The notes under the pieces are model-generated. The model worked only from the letters and a program-made list of their open reading frames with translations. It was not told where the DNA came from and ran no database searches. Shown piece after piece: positions 1 through 10,070 of a DNA stretch of 64,000 bases. The DNA comes from Anodontia alba (Eukaryota > Mollusca > Bivalvia > Lucinida > Lucinidae), in assembly GCA_964016985.1 (NCBI GenBank), contig OZ024827.1, positions 58,467,643 to 58,531,642 on the forward strand, in the 5' to 3' direction. A program made the position numbers and the translations under genes. Numbering within the stretch: position 1 is the stretch's first letter; each line of letters starts with the position of its first letter.

Positions 1-1230
1 TGTTTTACATAATTCGCTATACATTTTTCTGTATTTATAGAACTTACCTCTCACATGGGGATCTGATGGATATTTGGCTAATAATTTTCCTTTATAGTCT
101 AATGGTTTTCGCATTTTATATGAATCTGAATTAAACCATTTTCTTCTATTACTGTTGTTATTTTTACTTATTTTCCTTTGTTTTAGTGATACCTTTCCTG
201 CTGTTAAAAGTGTCTCCTTAAAAGTTGTTACAACTGAATTAATATTCGACTCATCGCCTATAGGTGACATAAAAATTGCTTCTAATTTCGATTTAATTTC
301 ATGCTTTTGCAATGCCTCATTAAATAATTTAGGTGAAACACCTTCCCCCTTAAACGTTTCTGGAAATGAATAAGGACAATCTTTGTGTTTGTTTTGTTGG
401 AATTTAGCAATTAACCTGACAAAAATCTTAGCGTGATCTGATAGTCGCAAAATAGGGTCTTCAACACGAAAATATAGTACACTGGGCAACTGTTCTTCTG
501 ATAATAGACAGTAGTCTATAACACTGTTACCATTATATTGATAAGAGGTGAACTTGCCTTTAAAATCACCAAGTATTCTGCCGCTTAGTATTCTTATTCT
601 ACTGGATATGCATAGATCTATTAGTTCCCTACCTCTTGTGGAAACTTCTGTATCTCGACTATTTGTCTCACGAATAGCTTTATCAATAATATAATCATCA
701 TTTAAAGGTAAATGATGATCATCATCGTTAATTATGTAATCAGGCTCTGTAGCAGTTCTTGCATTAAAATCTCCTAGTATTAACACAGCTCCTTTAGATC
801 TATAGAATGAAATGTCATTATCTAGTAACTCTAAAGAATCAACATTTTGGTCAACATAAAATGACGAATATTGTGGGGGAATAAAACAAATATACATATC
901 CTTATCTAGTCCAAAGTAGGTTTTATCTAACTTAAGCCATTGGTATTCAGAGCATTTGACTGGGGGGTATTTAACCCCTTTTCTTATAGTATTTCTAACC
1001 AGAATACCTAATCTCCCATAACTTTGATTGCCTATTTTGGATTTTCTCTCAATGTAGAGGGTCACAAAATTATCAAAGTGAAACTTATTCAAATCACATT
1101 TGACTTCAGCTAGTCCAAAGATATCACTCTTATTGATAGTATTGATAAACAGATCATCCTTTGATTTATCAGTCTGCTTTGAAATGAGCTTATTGATATT
1201 CCAGTAGCCAATGTTTAATGAAGTCTTCAT
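1..1230 (-). CDS. LINE-A ORF2, partial: APE-type endonuclease region
   Basis: Reading from an ATG whose first base is 1230, the minus strand is open to the window edge (about 410 codons). The N-terminal part is an endonuclease/exonuclease/phosphatase fold of non-LTR retrotransposons, which nicks target DNA for target-primed reverse transcription. Visible motifs in order: GYWNINKL (Asn), AEVK (Glu), LGDFNART (Asp/Asn) and a late LSDHA (Asp-His), so the catalytic set looks complete. After it comes a basic linker (RKWFNSDSYK); the RT domain would lie beyond the edge. The start is about 10 bases after the ORF1 stop, a normal ORF1/ORF2 spacing. No frameshift seen. Clade not resolved; a CR1/L2-like LINE is plausible. 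Confidence 0.88.
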   Translation of the reverse strand, partial: MKTSLNIGYWNINKLISKQTDKSKDDLFINTINKSDIFGLAEVKCDLNKFHFDNFVTLYIERKSKIGNQSYGRLGILVRNTIRKGVKYPPVKCSEYQWLKLDKTYFGLDKDMYICFIPPQYSSFYVDQNVDSLELLDNDISFYRSKGAVLILGDFNARTATEPDYIINDDDHHLPLNDDYIIDKAIRETNSRDTEVSTRGRELIDLCISSRIRILSGRILGDFKGKFTSYQYNGNSVIDYCLLSEEQLPSVLYFRVEDPILRLSDHAKIFVRLIAKFQQNKHKDCPYSFPETFKGEGVSPKLFNEALQKHEIKSKLEAIFMSPIGDESNINSVVTTFKETLLTAGKVSLKQRKISKNNNSNRRKWFNSDSYKMRKPLDYKGKLLAKYPSDPHVRGKFYKYRKMYSELCKT

Positions 1231-1465
1231 TGTTTCCATTTAATAGAACGGTCTTTTATTATAATGCCCATTTCTTGGTCTACGACCACCGCAATTTCCA
1301 TTTCTGAACTGGTATGGTATAAAATGTCTCTGATGGTAAGGTCCCTGCCGCTGTGTTGTCCCGAGCGTCTTATAAATCGTGTATTTGAGGTTAGCCCCGA
1401 GCGTTCTGGTACCCTGTCTCGAAAGATGTTTTCCGTCAGCATGGAGTATGCCCCTCGATGGATTG

Positions 1466-1548
1466 CCTCTGAAGAACAGATTTCCATTATCACAGAGGCT
1501 GACGTAATCCTCTGAAGAACAGATTTCCATTATCACAGAGGCTGACGT
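1466..1548. repeat. 43-bp tandem duplication inside LINE-A ORF1
   Basis: A 40-bp segment starting CCTCTGAAGAACAG occurs at 1466-1505 and again, identical, at 1509-1548, separated by AAT. The period of 43 is not a multiple of three, so the second copy shifts the ORF1 frame. Perfect identity points to a recent slippage-type event. Confidence 0.92.
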
Positions 1549-2225
1549 TGTCTGCTTCTCCTAGCTTTTCTTTCAGGAGAAAATTTACCTTGCTTATCTT
1601 TCTGTTGATTTCTGCATTCCTCTGAGGCAGGCCCAGTGATACAATGACTTTCGTATTAGTGAACCTCTGCTTTATATAATTTGTCATCTTTGCAATCTTT
1701 TCAGTACAGTCCTCAGGTGTGTGGTCAGCAATATCATTCTCAAGTAGATGAAGTACAATTGCATCCATTCTATCTTCTTTCTTTTTCAATGTATCTATGT
1801 ATTTCTGCCCTTCACACAAAGTATACCTGGTGAACTTTTCCACCTTTACTGTATCACTTGACAGCTGTTCTGAGCTGATGAACCTGAAGTTTGAAGTTCC
1901 CAGTAGTACTACTTTCGTCTTCACCTCGTCTGTAAGATCAACGGTAACTTCTGGTTCCTTCTTTTCATTTGATCTCCTATTCTGTGTGCTCCCTTTAGAT
2001 TGCCTCTGATCATCTGTATTTTTACTGGCGTACTCTTTCTCGGCTCGTGGTTTCTCATTTTTATTACTCCTGCTTTCGCGTTGTGGCAGTTCCTGTATTT
2101 CTGTTTTTGGGGTTTGTGAGTTGTCTACTAAACGTAGAGTGTCATCATTTCTGGATGCATGGATTTTCCATGATACGATTTCATCTTGTAACTTTGCTAT
2201 TTCTGTATTCTGCAATTTCACCCAT

Positions 2226-2529
2226 ACATGCCATATCTCACACTGTGAGATAAAATCTCACAGAATTTGGCCCATCTGGAAGGCAATTCCCATAAAAAAT
2301 TCAAATCTAACAGAATTTTCAGACCATTTTACAACAAATTTTTATGAAGAAATAAACATAAATCACACACTGTTGTGGTTTTTACAAGCTTCTTAAATGA
2401 AAGTAAAGACTTTAGACTATATTCGGGGAGCTCTAAAGTGATGTTTAAGAAAATCTCACAGAATTTTGTCAGATCTCCCTTAAAATTTTGCCTTATCTCA
2501 CAGACTTTAGTCCACAGCTTATGGCATGT
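2226..2529. mobile_element. Short TIR element (MITE-like) inserted in LINE-A ORF1
   Basis: A 304-bp block interrupts the ORF1 coding sequence. Its ends are 10-bp inverted repeats, ACATGCCATA at 2226-2235 and TATGGCATGT at 2520-2529, with further inverted CTGTGAGATAA segments just inside. Internal copies of TCTCACAGAATTT occur near 2253 and 2454. There is no open reading frame. I cannot see a clear target duplication. Coding sequence resumes on both sides in the same sense, which supports insertion into ORF1. Confidence 0.6.
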
Positions 2530-2623
2530 TTGTTTTCACCTTTTCTTCTAATTCAATGATGGTATCATTCTTCAATGTCAGTCTTTTTTCAAATGTACTA
2601 ACGTCATGGTCTGTGGGTTTCAT

Positions 2624-2729
2624 ACCCCTTGAAACGATAAATCTGAGTTTAAAAAATAACTACAAGTCCGATCTAAATTTCCTTCCTCTTGGATAATATT
2701 CATTTAATACCTCATAGCTCTAGTATAAA
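2624..2729. other. Short unassigned gap
   Basis: Sequence upstream of LINE-A ORF1; possibly its 5' UTR or unrelated flank. Nothing else seen. Confidence 0.4.
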
Positions 2730-3085
2730 AAATGGTAAGAGAAAAGTCCAGGGAGTGCCACAATCACAAACCGCAGCCCTTCCCAGACCCCAAGAGGAAG
2801 AGGAAACCAACAAATCCAAACAAGCACAAATCGAACAAACGTACGAAAAGCACTAAGATTAGCTCTCTCTTCCCCAAGCGAGGTAATCGCAATACTAAAA
2901 GGACTGAAAAACACAAGAACAAAATGACACATGGAAAGACATACAACAAATCGCCTCATAGAATAAACCACAAAGCAACAAAGAGTAAGACTAACACCAG
3001 GACCACCGCCTTAGAACGGTCAGTAGAGTAAACCACCGGGGGGTTTAAAGCACTTTTACAGCTAGCTAACTTCACCCTAAACCCA
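2730..3085 (-). mobile_element. 3' tail of a retroelement (copy 1)
   Basis: About 350 bp match the block at 59757-60110 with roughly 95% identity by eye. Both start on the plus strand with GGTAAGAGAAAAGTCC after a run of A. The match stops at about 3085, after CTAACTTCACCCT. A constant end at GGTAAGAG and a variable other end is what 5' truncation of a retroelement gives, with the 3' end at the low-coordinate side. In the other copy an RT-like protein is encoded upstream on the minus strand. Confidence 0.6.
2732..3031 (+). CDS. Lys/Arg-rich open frame, antisense to retroelement tail
   Basis: A 99-residue plus-strand frame, extremely basic (for example KRKRKPTNPNK), matching the longer frame at 59761-60281. 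It lies antisense to the inferred sense strand of the retroelement tail, where a very hydrophobic frame is open instead. I recognise no domain. It may be an accident of composition. The first base call of its ATG is absent in the second copy, where the frame continues upstream into flanking repeat, which argues against this start. Confidence 0.2.
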   Translation: MVREKSRECHNHKPQPFPDPKRKRKPTNPNKHKSNKRTKSTKISSLFPKRGNRNTKRTEKHKNKMTHGKTYNKSPHRINHKATKSKTNTRTTALERSVE

Positions 3086-3658
3086 AAATGAACAAAGTTA
3101 AAAACATATTGGTCTTGCTATCCAGGATGGAAATTTTGGTCTCGGTCACGGGATTCTGGTATGTGGGTTTCATACACGAACGTCATAAATAAGCAAGTAA
3201 TAATACAAATGTTAATTGTGAATACAGCATTTTACATATATGAGGAATAATATCAGAGTAAAAAAATAAGTATCATAAACTCGTTTGAACAACTACTATA
3301 TCAGGCTCGGCTTTTTCGGCACGGCAGCTCGGCCCGTCCTCACCAAATAGGGAGACCCAAACCGGTTCCCCTAAATACAGGAATGGATTTATATCAGATC
3401 AGACAACAAAAGCAATATTAAACATGATTTTACTTTATTAGAATTATATTTTATCAACTACGGAGAAGATATAGTTCCACTACTTATGTGAAATCAGTGA
3501 CGAAATGGAGTTATATTTTACGAAAAGGAGCATGTTCCCCCCTTCTTTGCAACTTATATCCTTTTCTTAATGGTTTATATCATATCTGACTATAAAGACA
3601 ATATTAAATATGTTTTTACTATATTGGAATCATGTTCTATAAATAAACGTCAGTCTTC
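3086..3658. other. Unassigned AT-rich sequence
   Basis: No coding, repeat or RNA signal recognised. Contains GTATGTGGGTTTCATAC near 3160, which resembles GTCTGTGGGTTTCATAC near 2612. Confidence 0.4.
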
Positions 3659-4215
3659 TTATGGCGCGTCACTGGCAAAAACATCAGAAACAATTCTGGA
3701 AACTGCCACATTGTAGGGATTGACCAGATCATGGTGTCTCCCATAGAACTTCTTAAGTGTTGCTACCAGTTTGGTTTTTTGATACCCCTGGCTCAACAAC
3801 TTTGTAGTGAGCACTTTCCCACGCTCCATGAACTCTTGATAATTTGAACAGACTCTGGCATAACGGATTAACTGTAAAACGTAAACGCCGTATGCTGGTG
3901 CAGAAGGGATATTATTGCTCAGGAATGGAAAGTTAACAACGGGAAAATTGAAGTCATCCCGTTTGTCGTAAAGCCTAGTAGTAAGCTTTCCATTGTCAAT
4001 GTAGAGATAACAATCCAAGTATGAGAAGGAGGCTGCAGTCTCCGTTGTTTCCTTTATTTCAAGTTCACGTGGATAGATGAATTCTAAATACTCTGCAAAT
4101 TTTGTGTTTTTCAGAGACAATACATCATCCATATATCTGTAGGTGAAATTGAATTGTTGTGCGAGGTGTTTCTTTGAAAAAGAAAAATAGCGTAAACTAT
4201 TTCAACATGCGAAAG
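3659..4215 (-). pseudogene. Reverse transcriptase fragment with YMDD box
   Basis: Minus-strand frame running from about 4215 to the stop at 3659. It opens within the RT palm: FNFTYRYMDDVLSLKN, where Y-M-D-D at about 4124-4135 is the catalytic motif C. Downstream come SYLDCYLYIDNGKL, LYDKRDDFNF and a helical GVYVLQLIRYARVCSN region ending KKFYGRH. The layout after motif C (fold-back strand, then Tyr/Lys-rich and Arg-Cys helices) resembles Penelope-like RTs; the family assignment is inference. The rest of the RT, upstream of motif C, is missing, so this is a 5'-truncated copy. It shares about half its residues with the fragment at 60343-61028 and belongs to a different subfamily. Confidence 0.72.
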
Positions 4216-4227
4216 ATTATAACTGTA

Positions 4228-4495
4228 TTAAAGACACCCTAACTAGATTTTCGACACGGGTCATGTCATAAGGGTGATTAAACAGGTGCTACGGTAACTG
4301 GATTGTCACACCTAACTGATCACCACGCTGTCTCGTATGATATCGGTTATTGACTTAATCATTAACTGCATTAAAGACACGGTGATCGAATAATCATAAC
4401 TGGATTATCAACACGGGTCATCTCATCAGGCTGATTAAACAGGTGTTACGGGTAACTAGATTATCACACGTACCTGATCGCATTTTGTTTTTCAT
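4228..4495. repeat. Diverged tandem dimer, 142-bp period
   Basis: ATTAAAGACAC at 4228 recurs at 4370. Both units then carry GACACGGGTCAT or AACACGGGTCAT, GATTAAACAGGTG and a TCACAC element. Two units only. Confidence 0.7.

Positions 4496-5905
<1,410 letters not shown>

Positions 5906-5933
<28 letters not shown>
5906..5933. repeat. Poly-A tract
   Basis: 28 consecutive A. Could be a retroposon tail, but no target duplication or body is recognisable. Confidence 0.9.
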
Positions 5934-6279
5934 CAGGCTGGTAAATGGTTGCCATAAAATTATGAGAAAAAACCAACAAAAACATAAATTTTATGATTCG
6001 ATAGCAACAAGTATCAGTCACACCTCCACGAGTCGCGATAGTGTAACTTTCAGCTCCTACTCCCTTATGCCAATTTGGGAATAATACACCATAAAGGATA
6101 AACAAGTTCGATCATCATTATTTTAATACACGTCAGATGTGTGACAATAATAATGGCAAGGTATGGTCTACATAGGTAGTCTTAACTGGTGGTCACGTAG
6201 TAAGGTAAACCAAAACCACTCTGAAAAATACAACCACACCCTAATAAACTACATACATATATAAACTTCACATGTATCT
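5934..6279. other. Unassigned sequence
   Basis: No coding or repeat feature recognised between the poly-A tract and the minisatellite. Confidence 0.35.
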
Positions 6280-7020
6280 AATCAGTGGGTGAAGACCCTG
6301 ATCAGACTGCGTGGCCACGCAGGCAGATCACGTCGCCACAAACTGAATCACATGTGAGACAATGGATAACTGGACTGTAAAGACCCTGACCAGATTGCTT
6401 TGATCCTGCAAGCTGATCATGTCTCCACAAACCCAAACCAACATGAGACGCTGCACACCACAGAACACTTATAATGACTCATGTTTCAATTGGCCAGTGA
6501 TGACCCCGATCAGACTGCGCGCATGCGCAGGCTGATCACGTGCCCTCACATACCAAACCTTACATAAGACAGTAGACACTGCAGGACGCATAAAATTACT
6601 ACCGTTCTAATTGACTAGTGAGGACCCTGATCAGACTGCGCGCATACGCAAGCTGACCACGAGCCCTCGCATACCAAACCTTACACAAGACAGTGGGCAC
6701 CGCAGAACACTTAAAATGATTACTGCATGAATATATCAGCGAAGACCCTGATAGGACTGCGCGCCTGCGCAGGCCGACCAAGTGTCCACGTACATCAAAT
6801 CTAAAACTGTGGACCCTGCAGAATACTTAAAATAACTTATACTTTAATTGACCAGCGAAGATCCTGATCAGACTGCACGCATATGCAGGCCGACCACAAT
6901 CATTCGCTTCCCAAACAAACGCGGGGCATAGAATTACTACTGCTCTAACTGACTAGTGAGGACCCTGATCAGACTGCACGCATACGCATGCTGACCACGA
7001 GCCCTCACACACCAAATCAA
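6280..7020. repeat. Hairpin minisatellite (GATCAGACTGCG family)
   Basis: Seven units begin GACCCTGATCAGACTG or a close variant near 6294, 6382, 6502, 6623, 6744, 6860 and 6961; the commonest spacing is about 120 bp. Each core can fold: TGATCAG, ACTGCGCGCATGCGCAG, CTGATCA is a near-perfect inverted repeat. Single relics of the core occur near 4794, 7857 and 8162. Confidence 0.88.
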
Positions 7021-8324
7021 ACAGGAGACGCTTCCAGAAGATGTTTAACCTACTGAAATGTCTAACTCACAGAGAGCATTCTAGTGGGCTCCTTACCTAA
7101 AACTTTCATGAGCCTTAGACCTACCCATTTCAAACAACAGACAAAGCACCTACCGATTTATGGAACCAGGTGGATCCTTGCTGCCATATGTACCAGGTCA
7201 CGCCCTCTCTCACAGTGCCGTCAGTATGTGCTGCAAGCAATGAGAACAGGGTGACAATAAAACAGAAAGATGGTGATGTTAAAGCAGCAAAAGGAGTAAT
7301 TACGGTATTCCACTGCCATTTCAAAATGAACAAATCACAACCCAAATTTCCGACCGAAGTGTACAAAATGCACTCCCCTAAATGCAATGTATGTCATCTC
7401 AACCTTCACACAAAAGCACAAGGAATAAAAATAACTACATACCAAGTCTATTTGCAAATAAAATGATGAACGCAAAAACATGTACATGTATAAAGCTGCG
7501 CCACATGTTATCTCTAAGGCTTCTCTCACAATAATGAAAATCGGCTGAGCCTAACAATCTCGTGCTTCTTACTTTGGCGGGAAGTGTTTGGCGGGAAATC
7601 ACACAAGGGAAACCCGAAACACACAATGAACTAAAAATCCAACTTAATGGTTAATGGGAGGTAATCACTAAAATTAAAGTGGCAGTACCAAAGATTCGAC
7701 CCTGTTACAATAGCAGCGGTCAAATTCTAAATAGATGTGAAACTTACAGCAAAGTTATTCTTGCGCGGTACCAGCTGAAAACTAAGGATAAATTTTTATC
7801 CTTGGCTAACTTGACAGGTAGGAACATACTTTTCAAGCTGATGATTAGCGTAGATCCTGATCATAATGCGTAGATGCGTATGCTTATGCTTATCTGGGCC
7901 ACTCGCCTAGAAACAGAATCTCTGTTCTTAATAAATTGCTAAAACGTATTGAGCTTTTCTTATATACATACTATAGCCTCTTTGTACAAAAATTACTTTT
8001 AATATAAAACATTTGGGCGTGGTTAGCATCAGCAGCAACCACATATTCTGGTACAGGATCCTAAGAATGTCTAATGACATTCATTCCTGGTTAATGAATG
8101 TCATTAGACATATCACTAGTAACATTCTGAAGGAATGCACAGCGAACAGCAAAGACGCTGAGCAGACAGCGCAAATGCGCAGGCTGGTCCATTTCTTGGG
8201 GGTCGCATTAGATCCAATTTGTAGTTGGAAATGTGACATTTTATGGCTCCATTTCGTAACAATAAGCTCATACATAGAAAAGAAAGACTTCTGCCTCCAT
8301 TTCGTAACGTAAAACAAAACAAAA

Positions 8325-8325
<1 letters not shown>
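7021..8325. other. Mostly unassigned; holds a candidate exon and GATC relics
   Basis: Apart from the candidate exon at 7154-7230, no gene is supported. An imperfect hairpin around 8062-8112 (ATGTCTAATGACATTCATT against AATGAATGTCATTAGACAT) and GATC-type relics near 7857 and 8155 are the only structure seen. Confidence 0.4.
7154..7230 (-). other. Candidate orphan exon, 77 bp
   Basis: On the minus strand a pyrimidine-rich stretch ending CATTGCTTGCAG precedes an open segment reading about DGTVREGVTWYIWQQGSTWF. It ends at CG|GTAGGT, a good donor. The residue composition (four Trp/Tyr, no low complexity) looks protein-like. I do not recognise the family and find no neighbouring exon, so it may be chance or a fragment of a captured gene. 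Confidence 0.25.
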
Positions 8326-8366
<41 letters not shown>

Positions 8367-9012
8367 TAAGTGTAAAATTCTTTCCCCTTTCAATTATGAT
8401 TCAGAAAATCATATGCAAACAAGCGAACAGCAAAGACGCTGATAAAAAAATGTTATTTTCCTTGACTGTCTCTAATGATTAATGAAAAAAGAACTAGCAA
8501 AAACACACGTTTGATGTATATAAAAGTTTTGTGGCTCCATTTCGTAAATAACTCCATATCATTAAAAAACTCCACTTCGTTCAGAAAATCAGATAAAATA
8601 TGTCATTTTCCTTATTTGTTCTTTGATAATTAATAATAATAATAAAAAAAAGCAATTGCTAGTTTGACATATATCCATTTCGTAAAAATCCCCATTTCGT
8701 TAAAAATCCATTTCGCCACGTAAAAAAATCCGTTAATAATACAATTCTTACCAGAACAGAACAGAACAGAACTAAATTTTATTTGGCTAAGCTCAGGCCA
8801 CACATCCCATTTCGCTTCTATCAATCAGAATATCAGATAAAATATGTCATTTACGTTAATTGTTCTTCGATAATTAATGAAAAAAAACAACAAAAAAACT
8901 AGCAATAACATACAGGTTTGTAATAAATATTTTGTGTGGCTCCATTCCGTAAAAAAATCTCCATTTCGTCCATTTCGTAAAAAAAAAACCACAACAACTC
9001 CATTTCGCTAAT
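8240..9012. repeat. Diverged repeat with recurring CCATTTCGTAA
   Basis: CCATTTCGTAA or a one-base variant occurs at least nine times. It is embedded in about three diverged larger units that also share ATCAGATAAAATATGTCATTT, GATAATTAATGAAAA and ACTAGCAA (near 8400, 8585 and 8825). No coding potential apart from A/T-run artefacts. Confidence 0.65.
8326..8363. repeat. Poly-A tract
   Basis: 38 consecutive A preceded by AAAAC repeats. Confidence 0.95.
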
Positions 9013-9189
9013 TAGGGGAACCCGACCCAAACGGTTCGGTGGTACGGTATGTTGTTATACACTAAATGAAAATGGCGACTGTGGTGAACAAAGCGGCAAA
9101 TTCAATAACATTCAGAGATAAATGTACGAAACGTGTAGATTGGATAATTATTCTGTATACGTCTTGTGGCAGTCTTTTTATCTGGTGAC

Positions 9190-9600
9190 ATTCAGGCCAT
9201 CTTGGTAAATGGTCAACTCGTACCCGAGTCCTCGCACCCACAGGAGCTTGACGTTGGATAATTTCTAGATACTTGTAGGGCCTGTCCTTACGATGATGAA
9301 ATAATCGAAGGACGGACACTTCAAGGCTGTCGATATTGTTTTCAGGTGAATACCATGACAACCTTTTAGTGTTCAATGGTTTTCTTATGCTCTTTCGGTA
9401 TGTATTGTTACCATAAATCTTCCGCCGCAACTCGCTGTTTAAATTTTTTTGCTAATTCGGAGGGAAATCCGTTGATGCGTCGAAAAGCTGTTTACACAGT
9501 TGCTGGATACGCCTCCATTTTGTTTTCCCACGGCCTGATACTCATCGCGCAATCTCATTGGTCAAAAATATGGTCGTCAATGATTGGTTAAAAGTAAAAA
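9190..9600 (-). repeat. Inverted-repeat arm (left), promoter-like
   Basis: The reverse complement of this stretch aligns with 22170-22560. Shared blocks include GACCAAT, CGTATCCAGCAACTGTGTAA, GTGTCCGTCCTTCGATTATT, GGACAGGCCCTA and AAATTATCCAA. Overall similarity is perhaps 65-75% by eye. Both carry a CCAAT box and an ATGGTAA that could be a splice donor. The two arms face away from each other around LINE-B. Confidence 0.7.
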
Positions 9601-10027
9601 TAATAATAACACACACACAAAGATTTGACAGCTGAGCGCGCACAATTGTCATTTTAATAATAATAATAATAATAATGGTCTTTATTTTCAGAGGGTTACA
9701 CATTTAGCAACAATACAGGCTAATCTTCCATGAGGCCCTCTATTATTTACATTATATACAACGAAAAGAAAATGCATAGGCTAGAAACACACATACACAC
9801 ACACACTAATAAGAGAGATGATCAAGTTGGGTACACTGTGAGCTGATGTAGAGTTGCCTTATTTCACTGAAACAAGACATATCTGACACCAGTTACTAGA
9901 TAAAAAAAAAAAAAAAAAATGCAGTAATATCCCCAGAAAACAGTCTTGCTGAAAGCGAAACACAAGTCCTGAAACCAGGTTACATGGATATGTACAAAAT
10001 ACACACATATACAGGGTCTAAATTTAA

Positions 10028-10061
<34 letters not shown>

Positions 10062-10070
10062 GTATATATA

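Larger units (their letters stand above)
1240..2623 (-). pseudogene. LINE-A ORF1, coiled coil plus SGNH-esterase-like, disrupted
   Basis: In minus-strand order the reading begins near an ATG at 2623 (MKPTDHDV), passes a short helical segment (TIIELEEKVK), is cut by an insertion at 2226-2529, then resumes and is open to 1490. The C-terminal part resembles SGNH/GDSL hydrolases found in ORF1 of CR1-type LINEs: LLGTSN (GDS block, Asp replaced by Thr), HLLENDI (GxND-like block) and, after a frame change, DGKHLSRQG (Asp-x-x-His block). The frame change comes from a 43-bp tandem duplication at 1466-1548; beyond it the second frame runs to a stop at 1240, followed by a basic GRRPRNGHYNKR tail. Function of this esterase-like domain in LINEs is not settled; membrane or lipid binding has been proposed. 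Clearly non-functional here. Confidence 0.75.

Noticed and set aside
8243..8482. 79-codon frame with a poly-Lys run
   Set aside because: Runs through the poly-A tract; no supporting sequence on either side.
9062..9430. 122-codon minus-strand frame
   Set aside because: Overlaps the inverted-repeat arm; the related arm at 22.2-22.5 kb does not keep the frame open.
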